From an uncultured Flavobacteriales bacterium (GTDB lineage Bacteria; Bacteroidota; Bacteroidia; Flavobacteriales_D; Crocinitomicaceae), in NCBI GenBank assembly GCA_903935095.1, contig CAIZQH010000002.1:45062-109061 (forward strand): a stretch of 64,000 bases of DNA. The letters run 5' to 3'. The notes under the pieces were generated by a model, which did no database searches, was not told the DNA's origin, and saw only the letters and a program-made list of their open reading frames with translations. Position 1 is the first letter of the stretch, and each line of letters begins with the position of its first letter. Positions 1-8,619 of the stretch are shown in pieces. A program made the translations under genes and the position numbers.

Positions 1-1908
1 GCCTACTTGATCATGGAAGACAGCACCGTTACTCAATATGACTAATTCACCAGAAGCATTCAATTTGAATGAGGCATGTAAGCCTGATTGAAACAGATCA
101 TTATCCGCCCAAACAATTAAATATCCATTGGCAGGAATCGTTGTGGTTACTGGAAACGACCATTTCATCAAATTCAAAGCATCATCCGTTAAATACATCC
201 CAGAAAGATCAATTGGATTCGAAGTGGTATTGTACAATTCAATCCAATCATCGTATTGACCATTTTGATCCAATGCTGAAGCGCCATTCGAAGCAACAAT
301 TTCATTGATTAATACGGACCCAACGGTTGGGAAAGGAACGGAAACCGTTAATGAATGGTATTCATGCTCTGCTCGTTGTGGACTAAATAATCCAGCACTC
401 GCATTCTCCGTATAGATGTAATATTCGAAAACAACGCCATTCACGAGGGCATCAACTCCGTAAACATGATCTCCTGCTGCACCATCATTATGTGATCCAT
501 CGTCGAACATCGCTACACGATTGAACTTCAATTGGTGATTCGTCCGGTATCCCAAAAAGACAGAAGTTTCATTGGCGCAAGTGGCATTGATTGTTATCGT
601 TTGATTATACACAGGACTAGCAACAGATGAAGAAAAACTAGAAATCGTTGGTGCAACCAAAACATAATTGGCATTTGAATTGAAATAAGAAACACGTGCA
701 CTCATGAGGGCTTGAATCCCAGGAATACTAGAGCCACCACCTGGACCACCGGATCCAGTTACTGCGGTTGTTAAACTATTTTGAAACTGTGTGTACGTGT
801 AAAATTTATAGGGGTCAGAATTCACCGTTGCATCAATCGTCGTGCGAAGTTGATTGGCAACAGTCAAATAATAGTCATTTGCAAACATCTCCTGAACCAT
901 CGTACGAACATGCGCCATATACATGCGTTTATACATTGGATTCCCCAAGATTTTCACAATAAGCGGATGAATCGTCGAAGTACTATTCGACATTGGATCT
1001 AATGTGGTCGTACTTGAACTGGAGCCTGTTCCACCAGGAAAGCCCGCAAAACTCATGTTTAAGTCCCAAACGGTTGGGACAAAGCGAAAGTTGTTATCCC
1101 AAGTCAAGTAATAATTTTGACGAAATGCACCACTGTAAGAATCTAAATTAACAAGGACATTATTGAAGGCTAACATCCAAATTGCCCGATCAATATCCAA
1201 TTTTGATTCAATATTCGTAAAGTTATTATTCAGGATGTTGATTAAATCGACAAGGCGATTCCATCCATAGGAAGTTCTTAATTCATAACCATTTGCATAA
1301 ACGCTACTATCCATACTGATGTATGATAAATCCGGACCTATTGTACTTCCCGGTCCAGCCCCTCCAACTGGATTGCATTTAAAGTATGTATCCCCACTTT
1401 GATAATAATGATTCGCATTAAACGTTTTATTGATACTCTCCGCACTGGAATACAGGCCGCGATAGACACCGTTAACATACACATTGGCAAAATTTCCTTT
1501 CGGACAATCCATGTATTGCTCGAGAATCGCGTAGGAAAGAACCTCACGAATCATGGACGGATCCTTGTAACCATTTTGCAATTTAACATCTGTATATCCC
1601 TGGTAATCTTGATTTCCTTTAATGTGATCGAGTTCGATGTGCAAAGGATTCTTTTGATTTGTTGGACTGTAGGAACTGTTACCCTTGTACTTTACACCAC
1701 AACTATCAAATGAAACTCCATTAATTCGAACAGAATCAGCGATAATATATGCTTCGGAAGCAACTGCAGCGTCAAGTTGTGCATCCCAATTCGAAAAACT
1801 AAAAAACACCTCAATAGTTTGAATTGTGGCACGATCATAGAAATTTTGAACCTGTGAAAAGTTGACAGAGCATGGAAAAAGGGAGAGAAATAAAAGGAGG
1901 TTTTTCAT
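1..1908 (-). CDS. CotH kinase family protein with lamin-tail domain, 3' partial
   Basis: The reading frame is open for 636 codons from an ATG at 1908-1906 to the left edge, where the C-terminus is lost. Residues 1-19 look like a Sec signal peptide (hydrophobic, ending NFSQ). Residues about 60-420 resemble the CotH kinase domain: the stretch around 238-290 (DIDRAIWMLAFNNVLVNLDS, then an NYYL strand and VWDLNMSF) matches the usual CotH core. Residues about 530-636 resemble a lamin-tail domain (VLINEIVASN, DDWIELYN, ANGYLIVW). Such proteins in Bacteroidota are normally exported and often end in a T9SS sorting domain, which would lie outside this window. CotH in Bacillus phosphorylates spore-coat proteins; the substrate here is unknown. 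The gene stands alone, divergent from the GH3 gene. Confidence 0.85.
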   Translation of the reverse strand, partial: MKNLLLFLSLFPCSVNFSQVQNFYDRATIQTIEVFFSFSNWDAQLDAAVASEAYIIADSVRINGVSFDSCGVKYKGNSSYSPTNQKNPLHIELDHIKGNQDYQGYTDVKLQNGYKDPSMIREVLSYAILEQYMDCPKGNFANVYVNGVYRGLYSSAESINKTFNANHYYQSGDTYFKCNPVGGAGPGSTIGPDLSYISMDSSVYANGYELRTSYGWNRLVDLINILNNNFTNIESKLDIDRAIWMLAFNNVLVNLDSYSGAFRQNYYLTWDNNFRFVPTVWDLNMSFAGFPGGTGSSSSTTTLDPMSNSTSTIHPLIVKILGNPMYKRMYMAHVRTMVQEMFANDYYLTVANQLRTTIDATVNSDPYKFYTYTQFQNSLTTAVTGSGGPGGGSSIPGIQALMSARVSYFNSNANYVLVAPTISSFSSSVASPVYNQTITINATCANETSVFLGYRTNHQLKFNRVAMFDDGSHNDGAAGDHVYGVDALVNGVVFEYYIYTENASAGLFSPQRAEHEYHSLTVSVPFPTVGSVLINEIVASNGASALDQNGQYDDWIELYNTTSNPIDLSGMYLTDDALNLMKWSFPVTTTIPANGYLIVWADNDLFQSGLHASFKLNASGELVILSNGAVFHDQVG

Positions 1909-2094
1909 AAATAACGTTTGGGTTTATTGCTTTGATGACACTTCATTGTATTAATTGCGCACATTTTAAGCAATATTAAGTTAAAGTTAAGCATTTTTTC
2001 ATGACCGGTCTTGAATGGAAGCTTAGGCATAGTTATTGACAAGGCCTTGGTTATTTCTTCAACAAATAATTCATCTGTCTAAAAGGGATATACT

Positions 2095-2102
2095 TAAATT
2101 TG
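2095..2102 (+). promoter_or_regulatory. Candidate -7 promoter element for the GH3 gene
   Basis: The octamer TAAATTTG fits the Bacteroidota -7 consensus TAnnTTTG. It lies 18 bases before the ATG at 2121 and predicts a short leader. No clear -33 TTTG is present. This is one reason to prefer the ATG at 2121 over the in-frame TTG at 2100, which overlaps the element. The rest of the divergent region (1909-2094) shows nothing else I can name. Confidence 0.5.
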
Positions 2103-2120
2103 AAACTGACAATTTATACT

Positions 2121-3266
2121 ATGAAAAAAATCATCACCCCATTATTTCTAGCCGGACTCCTATTTCAAGGATGTGCACAATCAAATGAATCCACAAAACA
2201 AGCGAAGGTTATTCAACCAAAAACGGAAATCAGTTTTGAATTGGCTGATTTTCTGAAGGATAATCCTGCATTAGACAAAGAAGTTGAGCGTGTTTTTAAA
2301 CAAATGGATGACACTGCCATTGTATCACAATTAATCATGCCGGCAGTTGGACGTTTAGGTCAAACAAAAGCAACCATTGATCAACACATCAAAGACCGTG
2401 TGATCGGCGGTGTTTTGATGTTAAATGGCACCAAAGAAGAATTCAGTTCATGGATAAAAGATTTTGAGTCCAACAATGCGAAATTCGGCAATCTCCCCTT
2501 CTTATATAGCGCAGATGCAGAACCAAGTTTGGTCAACCGAAAAATCGCAGGATCTACATTGGTTAAAAAAGCAAACGAACTTAAAAATGTGGATGAAGTG
2601 ATTACATGTGCAAAAACCATTTCTGCCGATTTGAATTCAATTGGAATTAATTACAACTTCTCTCCAGTTGTGGATATGTCACCGAATACAACGGTTGGAT
2701 TCAGAAGTTTTGGTGCTGTTCCAGCGAATATCATTCCGTGGTCCGATGCATTTATTCAGGAAACACAACGCAACAACATTATCGCCACGGCGAAACATTT
2801 TCCTGGACACGGACTTGTTACGGGTGATACCCACAAAGCATTGCAAGTGATTGATGGAGAGATGAAAGAAATCTGCAACTATCCCACCTTGATTGCAAAT
2901 GGTGTTTTAAGCATCATGGTAGCGCACATTGCTGTTCAAAACAATGCGAAATACGACACAAAAGGATTACCGTCCACTTGTTCAGAGAAAATTGTCACTG
3001 AATTACTAAAAGACAGCCTTGGATTCAAAGGGTTAATTGTTACAGACGCGATGAACATGGGAGGCGTTGTCAATGTGCCTCAAGCGGCCTATAAGGCAAT
3101 AAATGCAGGATGTGACATCGTACTAATGCCGTTAGATGCAAAGAAAGCTCACCAAGAAATTTTGACAGCTTACCGCACGAACAAAGAATTTAAAAAGAAA
3201 GTAGATGAAGCTGCGAAAAAAGTAATTCGCATGAAAATCGCATTGGGCTTATTAAAGGTGAATTAA
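2121..3266 (+). CDS. Glycoside hydrolase family 3 lipoprotein (beta-N-acetylhexosaminidase-like)
   Basis: The 381-residue protein begins with a lipoprotein signal ending LLFQGC (Cys18), so it is probably a membrane-anchored periplasmic enzyme. It has one GH3 N-terminal domain. The NagZ-type signature KHFPGHG (225-231) is followed by DTH (236-238), and GLIVTDAMNM puts the likely nucleophile at Asp309. This combination is typical of family 3 N-acetylglucosaminidases acting on peptidoglycan fragments, but the exact substrate cannot be read from sequence. ATG 2121 is chosen because the upstream in-frame TTG adds residues before the signal peptide and overlaps the promoter element. The 3' end overlaps convergent rimM by 4 bases. 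Confidence 0.85.
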   Translation: MKKIITPLFLAGLLFQGCAQSNESTKQAKVIQPKTEISFELADFLKDNPALDKEVERVFKQMDDTAIVSQLIMPAVGRLGQTKATIDQHIKDRVIGGVLMLNGTKEEFSSWIKDFESNNAKFGNLPFLYSADAEPSLVNRKIAGSTLVKKANELKNVDEVITCAKTISADLNSIGINYNFSPVVDMSPNTTVGFRSFGAVPANIIPWSDAFIQETQRNNIIATAKHFPGHGLVTGDTHKALQVIDGEMKEICNYPTLIANGVLSIMVAHIAVQNNAKYDTKGLPSTCSEKIVTELLKDSLGFKGLIVTDAMNMGGVVNVPQAAYKAINAGCDIVLMPLDAKKAHQEILTAYRTNKEFKKKVDEAAKKVIRMKIALGLLKVN

Positions 3267-3790
3267 CCTAAATACAAATCGATTAATCCTTCAGGAGCTT
3301 TTACATAAAGCTCCTTTTTTTTTCGCTGAACTTTCTGTACCAGTCCATCAAAAATTGGAAGCAATACCTCTACTCCATTTTTGTTTAGTTGCAATAATGG
3401 ATTTGCCGCCATGTCAATCACATTTTCCACAATCCCAACATCACCATGAACTTCATCAATTACTGTGTAACCAATGATTTCATGATCGTAAAATGATGTT
3501 TGATCTAATTCTTGTAAAAATGCTTCTGGAAGGTAAACGGGCTTTTTCAAAATGCGTTGTGCATCTTGTTCACTGTCTACTCCTTGAAACTTCACCGCAA
3601 CGAAGCCTTTGGTTTTGATTTTGATGTTCTGAACGAAAAACGGAACAAGTCCACCATCTATTTCAACGAAAACAGCATCCAATGTTGCGTAATCTCCTGG
3701 ATTAGAAACGTCCAAAAACAACGAAACTTCACCTTTAAATCCGTGAAGTTTCGCTATTATTCCTAAATAAAAACAATCTTTTTTTTGCAT
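3263..3790 (-). CDS. rimM: Ribosome maturation factor RimM
   Basis: This 175-residue protein matches RimM in length and architecture: an N-terminal RimM barrel (FYLGIIAKLHGFKGEV, residues about 7-22) and a C-terminal PRC-barrel half (VLLPIFDGLVQKV and a closing APEGLIDLY). RimM binds S19 and helps mature the 30S head. It follows rpsP by 5 bases, so the two are likely co-transcribed, as in many bacteria; trmD, often in the same operon, sits about 40 kb away here. The final codons overlap the convergent GH3 gene and carry that gene's terminator. Confidence 0.95.
   Translation of the reverse strand: MQKKDCFYLGIIAKLHGFKGEVSLFLDVSNPGDYATLDAVFVEIDGGLVPFFVQNIKIKTKGFVAVKFQGVDSEQDAQRILKKPVYLPEAFLQELDQTSFYDHEIIGYTVIDEVHGDVGIVENVIDMAANPLLQLNKNGVEVLLPIFDGLVQKVQRKKKELYVKAPEGLIDLYLG
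3293..3323 (+). terminator. Intrinsic terminator of the GH3 gene, inside rimM coding sequence
   Basis: A perfect 9-bp stem (AGGAGCTTT at 3293-3301, AAAGCTCCT at 3307-3315) with a 5-base loop runs into nine T residues at 3315-3323. It is oriented to stop plus-strand transcripts from the GH3 gene, yet lies wholly within the last 60 bases of rimM on the other strand. Confidence 0.85.
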
Positions 3791-3795
3791 AAAGC

Positions 3796-4542
3796 TTATT
3801 CAGCCGCAGCTTCCTCTGATGCTTCTTCTGCTGCAGGAGCTTCTTCTGCTACTGGAGCTTCTTCAACTACTGGAGCTTCTTCTGCTACAACTTCTTCTGT
3901 TGCTGGAGCTTCTTCCGCAACTGGTGCTTCTTCTTCAATAACTTCTTCAGCTACTGCTTCCGTTGTTTCTTCAACAACTTCTTCCGCTACTGCTTCGGTT
4001 GTTTCTTCAACAACTTCTTCCGCTACTGCTTCGGTTGTTTCTTCAGCAACTTCTTCCGCTACTTCTTCAACTTCCTCTACAACTGGAGCATTTTTCGCAG
4101 CAACTTGTGCAGCTTTCGCTAATTTTGCTGCTTCTTCAGCTTGTTGACGCGCAACTTTTTCACTTGCTGCATTTTTCGCCAATCCTTCTACTTTATTTTG
4201 AACTTTAGAATCTTTATTCGCTAACCATTGCGCAAATTTCTCTTCTACTTGCTCCAATGTTAACGCACCTTTTTTAACTCCGTTTAAAAGGTGGTTTTTG
4301 TACAAAACTCCTTTGTAAGATAAAATTGCACGAGCCGTATCAGACATTTCCGCTCCTGTTTGAACCCAAGTCAAAGTTGCCTCAAAATTGATGTCAATTA
4401 CCGCTGGATTTGCCGTTGGATTGTACGTTCCTAATTTTTCAATGAATTTACCATCTCTTTTTGCACGACTATCTGCAGCAACCAAATGAAAAAATGGTTT
4501 ACCTTTTTTACCGTGTCTTTGTAATCTGATTCTTGTTGCCAT
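3796..4542 (-). CDS. rpsP: 30S ribosomal protein S16 with long acidic repeat tail
   Basis: Residues 1-80 are a clear S16 ([20 protein letters not shown], then LGTYNP and the [16 protein letters not shown] region). ATG 4542 is chosen because S16 starts there; the frame is open 32 codons further, but that stretch overlaps the promoter element at 4596. Most bacterial S16 proteins have about 80-90 residues; this one has 248. After a KxA/E-rich segment, residues about 145-248 are almost only Glu, Ala, Val, Thr and Pro, including three copies of a 12-residue unit. S16 tails of some length are known in Bacteroidota, but this one is strikingly long and acidic. The gene leads the rpsP-rimM pair. Confidence 0.93.
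   Translation of the reverse strand: MATRIRLQRHGKKGKPFFHLVAADSRAKRDGKFIEKLGTYNPTANPAVIDINFEATLTWVQTGAEMSDTARAILSYKGVLYKNHLLNGVKKGALTLEQVEEKFAQWLANKDSKVQNKVEGLAKNAASEKVARQQAEEAAKLAKAAQVAAKNAPVVEEVEEVAEEVAEETTEAVAEEVVEETTEAVAEEVVEETTEAVAEEVIEEEAPVAEEAPATEEVVAEEAPVVEEAPVAEEAPAAEEASEEAAAE
3953..4060 (-). repeat. Three 36-bp tandem repeats in the rpsP tail
   Basis: Copies lie at 3953-3988, 3989-4024 and 4025-4060 and differ at only two positions. Each encodes 12 residues of the form [12 protein letters not shown] (one copy differs slightly). The period is a multiple of three, so copy-number change by slippage would alter tail length without breaking the frame. Confidence 0.9.
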
Positions 4543-4595
4543 AATTTTTACAGTTTGAGGTACGAAACCTACGTTTATAAATGAATTTGAAGGTG

Positions 4596-4603
4596 CAAAG
4601 ATA
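4596..4603 (-). promoter_or_regulatory. Candidate -7 element for rpsP-rimM
   Basis: On the minus strand this reads TATCTTTG, a full match to TAnnTTTG, followed by CACC. The predicted transcript would start near 4591 and carry a leader of about 50 bases before the rpsP ATG at 4542. Confidence 0.55.
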
Positions 4604-4643
4604 CAAAGGTTTTTTTGAATTTCGAAACTTCTAAACAAAGAAT

Positions 4644-6035
4644 CTATTTCCCTTTGGCTTTTATCACAATAATCAAAGTATAAAACATGATTTTAAGATC
4701 CAAGGCAAGACTTCTATTTTTCAAATAAATCAAGTCGAATTTCATACGTTGTAGCATTTGCTCCACATTCTCAGCATATCCAAATTTAACCTGACCCCAA
4801 GAGGTGATACCAGGTCGTACTTTTGTTAAATGAATATATTGCGGTTCCACTTGAACAATTTGATCAATGTAAAATTGTCTTTCGGGACGTGGTCCAACAA
4901 GCGACATTTGACCAAGTAAAACATTCACGAATTGCGGAAACTCATCCAACCTCGTTTTACGCATAAAGCGACCAATCGGTGTGATCCGTGGATCTCCCTC
5001 AGAGGATAATTGCGGACCTTGTTCTTCCGAGTTGATGTACATCGTCCGAAATTTTATTATTTTAAAAATCTTTCCATTGATACCAACGCGTTCTTGTAAA
5101 AAGAAGATTGGTCCGGGTGAAGAAAGTTTAACCGCCAAGGCTGAAAATAAATAAAACGGCAGCAAGCACCCAACTGCCAATAAAGAAATAACAATATCCA
5201 TTAATCTCTTTACTTGTTGCTGTCCAAATGGCATCGCATCCGGTATGATTTCAATTAATAAGGCCCCATAAATATTGGTCATTTCAACTGAACCTGAAAG
5301 AATGGCGTACATATCTGGCAGCAACTTCATGCGAATTCGACCATTATCTATGCGTGAAATCATGTCCTTCAATCGATTATGATCAGAGCTTTCCACCGCT
5401 AAAATAACTTCTTCCACTTCATGTTGACTCATGATTTCCTCTAAATTATTGGCATGACCGAGGTATGGAACAGCCCCATCGAGCAAGGTATCCTTGCCAT
5501 TTACATTCACATAACCAATGAAATAATTTGTATTTTGTTGTTGTTGAATGAGCTCATTATAAATTTCAACAGCCTTTTCATTTCCACCAATGATTATTGT
5601 TTTAAAACCATGTCCATTTGATCGAATAAATCGAATTAACAAGCTGTTAAAAATCATTCTTGGTATAAGCACAATGAAAAAATGGAGTCCGAATAAAAAT
5701 AAAATGGATCGGTAAAAATTTTGATAGCTCTTCACTTCATCATCGATCAATAAGGTGAAGAATAAAATAATGGTTCCTAAAATTGAAGCTACCAATGTTA
5801 AATTGACCATTTTTAAACGGAACATTCTACGTATGTCGTGATAGGTACCTTGAATATAATATATGGAAAACCAAAAGACAGGAACGAGCGTGAGTCCTAA
5901 ATAAAACTTAGCATCCGGAATAAATACTTGTTCTTCAATTTGGGTTTTGCGGAAATAAAAAAATACTCCCCAAGCTAATGCCGCGAAAAGGTAATCGATG
6001 ATGACCAAGCAAGAAGCCCAAAAACGATCTTTCAT
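4644..6035 (-). CDS. Undecaprenyl-phosphate sugar phosphotransferase (WcaJ-like)
   Basis: The 463-residue protein has the layout of polyprenyl glycosylphosphotransferases: about four N-terminal membrane helices (residues 1-130), a Rossmann-like middle domain ([19 protein letters not shown]), another membrane segment near 275-305 and a C-terminal bacterial sugar transferase domain ([56 protein letters not shown]). The family moves a hexose-1-phosphate onto undecaprenyl phosphate to start a polysaccharide or O-antigen unit. It follows the lipoprotein gene after one base and is probably in the same transcript. The transferred sugar is not evident from sequence. Confidence 0.92.
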   Translation of the reverse strand: MKDRFWASCLVIIDYLFAALAWGVFFYFRKTQIEEQVFIPDAKFYLGLTLVPVFWFSIYYIQGTYHDIRRMFRLKMVNLTLVASILGTIILFFTLLIDDEVKSYQNFYRSILFLFGLHFFIVLIPRMIFNSLLIRFIRSNGHGFKTIIIGGNEKAVEIYNELIQQQQNTNYFIGYVNVNGKDTLLDGAVPYLGHANNLEEIMSQHEVEEVILAVESSDHNRLKDMISRIDNGRIRMKLLPDMYAILSGSVEMTNIYGALLIEIIPDAMPFGQQQVKRLMDIVISLLAVGCLLPFYLFSALAVKLSSPGPIFFLQERVGINGKIFKIIKFRTMYINSEEQGPQLSSEGDPRITPIGRFMRKTRLDEFPQFVNVLLGQMSLVGPRPERQFYIDQIVQVEPQYIHLTKVRPGITSWGQVKFGYAENVEQMLQRMKFDLIYLKNRSLALDLKIMFYTLIIVIKAKGK

Positions 6036-6036
6036 C

Positions 6037-6900
6037 TTATTTATAAATGATTTTGATGTTATCTATACAAATAAACGTTTCTACTTGTCCTTCCTCCAAG
6101 TTTGCTTTAAAGGTTTGAATAAAATTGGAACCATTAGCAGAATTTCCTATTAATTCGGTCAGCTCTATGTACATCTTCTTCCACTTAATAGAATTTAATG
6201 CTTGTAAATTAAATCCAGCATTATCTTGATAAAAACTTCCATTCGTGTTTAAAGCTAAAAATCCTTGTACAAATTTGTTGGTGTTATAATAATCGATTTC
6301 GATAAAACACGGTCTATTCTTAGCTATAGCTAATTGTTCCGTTGTATTTGCTACCCAAACTGAGTCGAAGGCATTCAAGACAACTTTGCCATAATTAAAC
6401 CCATTAAACGGAGTTAAATTATCACTGGAAACAAACAAACTTGCCACACTTGTATTCGGGTCTTCTTGAATTTTTATAGACGCGTCCTCAAAATCCTCAA
6501 TCCAAAAATTCGCATTATACACATAACTTGTTTTGGGATTAATCGTTAAGGTCTGATCTTTGATTAATTGAGTATTTATCTCATATACATTCATAAAGGG
6601 ATAAATCTTTTTATCCGTTGCAATTCCGTTGTTTCGAACCGCGGGATAAATTTTCACGTTGACATTCCCTTCCTTTAAAATAGGTATTTTAAATGGCGTT
6701 TGAAAACAGCCTATCATTTGATCATCTACATATAACCAAACATCTCGAAAATCTTGGGATAATTGGCCTTCAGCCCCAGACAAAGCGGGATTTGACTCAA
6801 GTACGAACGGATTCACTTCAATCCACGACGGATTTGGATTATTCTTAATACAAGCCGTAAGAAATCCAAGGAAAACAACATACAATAAAACTCTCATCAT
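6037..6900 (-). CDS. Lipoprotein of unknown function
   Basis: The 287-residue protein starts with a lipoprotein signal (MMRVLLYVVFLGFLTAC; lipobox LTAC, Cys17). The mature part is rich in beta-strand-type sequence and Asn/Tyr/Phe, with no motif I recognise. It could be a jelly-roll or immunoglobulin-like surface protein. Residues about 38-45 (NPALSGAE) look out of place and are discussed as a finding. It sits between an oxidoreductase gene and the sugar transferase gene, all on the minus strand and closely spaced (24 and 1 bases), so a link to cell-surface glycan assembly is possible but only inferred. Confidence 0.75.
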   Translation of the reverse strand: MMRVLLYVVFLGFLTACIKNNPNPSWIEVNPFVLESNPALSGAEGQLSQDFRDVWLYVDDQMIGCFQTPFKIPILKEGNVNVKIYPAVRNNGIATDKKIYPFMNVYEINTQLIKDQTLTINPKTSYVYNANFWIEDFEDASIKIQEDPNTSVASLFVSSDNLTPFNGFNYGKVVLNAFDSVWVANTTEQLAIAKNRPCFIEIDYYNTNKFVQGFLALNTNGSFYQDNAGFNLQALNSIKWKKMYIELTELIGNSANGSNFIQTFKANLEEGQVETFICIDNIKIIYK

Positions 6901-6924
6901 TTCGTTAACGTATAATTCTCGTTT

Positions 6925-7869
6925 TTATTGTAAAAAATGATTGGACTCCTTTATTTGCTCCGAAATAAGTTCTGCGATTTGCAATGCGCGATGCGCATCC
7001 GTCAGACTAACCGTTGGAATTTTGGACGCTCGTATGGATTCAGCAAAAGCGCTAAGTTCCGATTGAATCGCGTTGGTGTCTTCGACAGGAATGATCGAAC
7101 GGACAAATGATCGCTGACCTTTCGAATCGATCATTAAAATATTTCTTTCTGCTTCTTTTTTCAAAAAATCAACCGTTAATTGAGCATCTTCCATGTAAAA
7201 AGTCGTTTTTCGCTCTTTAATTTGCGAAATGCGCGACGCACTTAAATTTGCCACACAACCATTTTCAAATTCTAAACGAACGGAAGCCATGTCGATTGAT
7301 TCACTCAACACCTGCATACCGAAAGATGCAATCTTTTTCACATTCGAATGAGCAATATTCAAAGCAATATCGATGTCATGAATCATTAAATCATAGACAA
7401 CAGAAACATCTGTACCTCTTGTTTGAAAAGGCGCAGATCGCTGTGCTTCCATGAACAACGGCTTATCTATAAAGGACATCGAAGCAATTAACGCTGGATT
7501 AAACCGTTCAACATGTCCAACCTGAACAACCATTCCTGCTTCTTGCGCATAACGCAATAATTTATTTGATTCTTCGATATTTATACAAACAGGTTTTTCA
7601 ATAAAGACATGTTTGCCACTTTTCAAAGCTTGAATTGCAATTGAAAAATGAGTATGGGTTGGACTTGAAATAAGAATTGCATCCACGTGCACTAGAAGTG
7701 TATCTAAATGATCAAACGCTTTTAGGTTAAAATCGCGCACCACTTCTGAGGTGATAACTGTATCGGTATCGTAAAACCCTTGAACGCTAAAATCAGTTGT
7801 TAATTCAAGCAAGTTTTGCAAATGAATTTTACCTAGATGACCAGTTCCAACTACGCCAATTTTCAACAT
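6925..7869 (-). CDS. Gfo/Idh/MocA family oxidoreductase
   Basis: This 314-residue protein has an N-terminal NAD(P)-binding Rossmann fold (VGTGHLGKIHLQNL, residues 6-19), the family motif EKPVC near residue 95 and the C-terminal alpha/beta domain (DLMIHDIDIAL, usual for this family). Such enzymes oxidise or epimerise sugars and sugar nucleotides with NAD(P). The neighbouring sugar transferase suggests a role in making a surface sugar, but the substrate cannot be assigned. The gene lies downstream of the rplT terminator and so needs its own promoter, which I cannot see clearly. Confidence 0.9.
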   Translation of the reverse strand: MLKIGVVGTGHLGKIHLQNLLELTTDFSVQGFYDTDTVITSEVVRDFNLKAFDHLDTLLVHVDAILISSPTHTHFSIAIQALKSGKHVFIEKPVCINIEESNKLLRYAQEAGMVVQVGHVERFNPALIASMSFIDKPLFMEAQRSAPFQTRGTDVSVVYDLMIHDIDIALNIAHSNVKKIASFGMQVLSESIDMASVRLEFENGCVANLSASRISQIKERKTTFYMEDAQLTVDFLKKEAERNILMIDSKGQRSFVRSIIPVEDTNAIQSELSAFAESIRASKIPTVSLTDAHRALQIAELISEQIKESNHFLQ

Positions 7870-7887
7870 AAATCAAACGAATAGATT

Positions 7888-7922
7888 AAAAAAAAGCCAT
7901 TAATCGAAGGACTAATGGCTTT
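7888..7922 (-). terminator. Terminator of the thrS-infC-rpmI-rplT operon
   Basis: A perfect 10-bp stem (AAAGCCATTA at 7893-7902, TAATGGCTTT at 7913-7922) with a 10-base loop is followed on the minus strand by eight T residues (7895-7888). It lies 20 bases after the rplT stop codon. Confidence 0.9.
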
Positions 7923-7941
7923 AAGCTGACATAAACTAATT

Positions 7942-8289
7942 TTATTTTTTTACAGAATCAACAACCGCTTTAAAAGCTTCTGGGTGGTTCATTGCTAAAT
8001 CTGCAAGAACTTTGCGATTCAATTCAATTCCACTTTTGTGCACTGCTCCCATAAACTGAGAATAACTCAAACCATGTAGACGTGCGCCTGCATTGATACG
8101 AGTAATCCACAATGAACGGAAATTTCTTTTCTTTTGTTTACGACCAGAATAGGCATAAAGCATACCTTTTTCAATGGCATTCTTTGCTACGGTCCAAACA
8201 TTTTTTCTTCTTCCAAAGTAACCTTTGGCTAGTTTCATCAAGTTTTTTCTTCTTGCTCTTGATGCAACGTGATTTACTGATCTTGGCAT
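7942..8289 (-). CDS. rplT: 50S ribosomal protein L20
   Basis: The 115-residue protein matches L20 end to end ([46 protein letters not shown]). L20 binds 23S rRNA early in 50S assembly and often represses its own operon. It is the last gene of thrS-infC-rpmI-rplT, with a terminator directly after it. Confidence 0.98.
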   Translation of the reverse strand: MPRSVNHVASRARRKNLMKLAKGYFGRRKNVWTVAKNAIEKGMLYAYSGRKQKKRNFRSLWITRINAGARLHGLSYSQFMGAVHKSGIELNRKVLADLAMNHPEAFKAVVDSVKK

Positions 8290-8317
8290 AATTTTTACGT
8301 TTTTTTGATAAAGAGTG

Positions 8318-8331
8318 CTTCTAGTTAGAAG
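8318..8331 (-). other. Short palindrome in the rpmI-rplT spacer
   Basis: The 90-base gap between rpmI and rplT contains CTTCTAGTTAGAAG, two 6-base arms around a 2-base centre. In other bacteria L20 controls translation through structures in this operon, so this could be part of such an element, but it is short and may be chance. Confidence 0.25.
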
Positions 8332-8379
8332 TCTTAGTTACTCGTTACCGGGTTAAACAATTTACAAACCAACTAAGGA

Positions 8380-8577
8380 CTATTTCATGCACAATTGCAA
8401 CTTCACATTCGAAAGATCGGCACTATGTACCAAACCTGGGTGTGTTAAGTTACGCTTGCGTTTCTTAGCCTTCTTAGTTAAAATGTGGCTTTTAAAAGCG
8501 TGTTTACGCTTGATTTTTCCACTTCCAGTAATGGTGAATCTCTTCTTTGCACTGGATTTTGTTTTCATTTTAGGCAT
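8380..8577 (-). CDS. rpmI: 50S ribosomal protein L35
   Basis: The 65-residue basic protein matches L35 ([34 protein letters not shown]) and has the usual family length. It lies between infC and rplT, the standard order of this operon in Bacteria. Confidence 0.97.
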   Translation of the reverse strand: MPKMKTKSSAKKRFTITGSGKIKRKHAFKSHILTKKAKKRKRNLTHPGLVHSADLSNVKLQLCMK

Positions 8578-8619
8578 TACTACTTTTTTTTTAAAAGTTA
8601 AACATCTATATCAGCTTCT

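Noticed and set aside
768..1713. Plus- and minus-strand frames of 64-104 codons within the CotH gene
   Set aside because: They overlap the long CotH frame with no domain or signal features; they are shadows.
3953..4060. 36-bp repeats considered as a CRISPR array
   Set aside because: The copies are contiguous without spacers and encode protein in frame with rpsP.
3785..4147. Plus-strand Ser/Ala-rich open frame of 120 codons
   Set aside because: It is the antisense shadow of the repetitive acidic tail of rpsP; its low-complexity composition follows from the Glu/Ala codons on the other strand.
4543..4638. Extra 32-codon N-terminal extension of rpsP
   Set aside because: S16 starts with [11 protein letters not shown] at 4542, and a -7 promoter element lies inside the extension.
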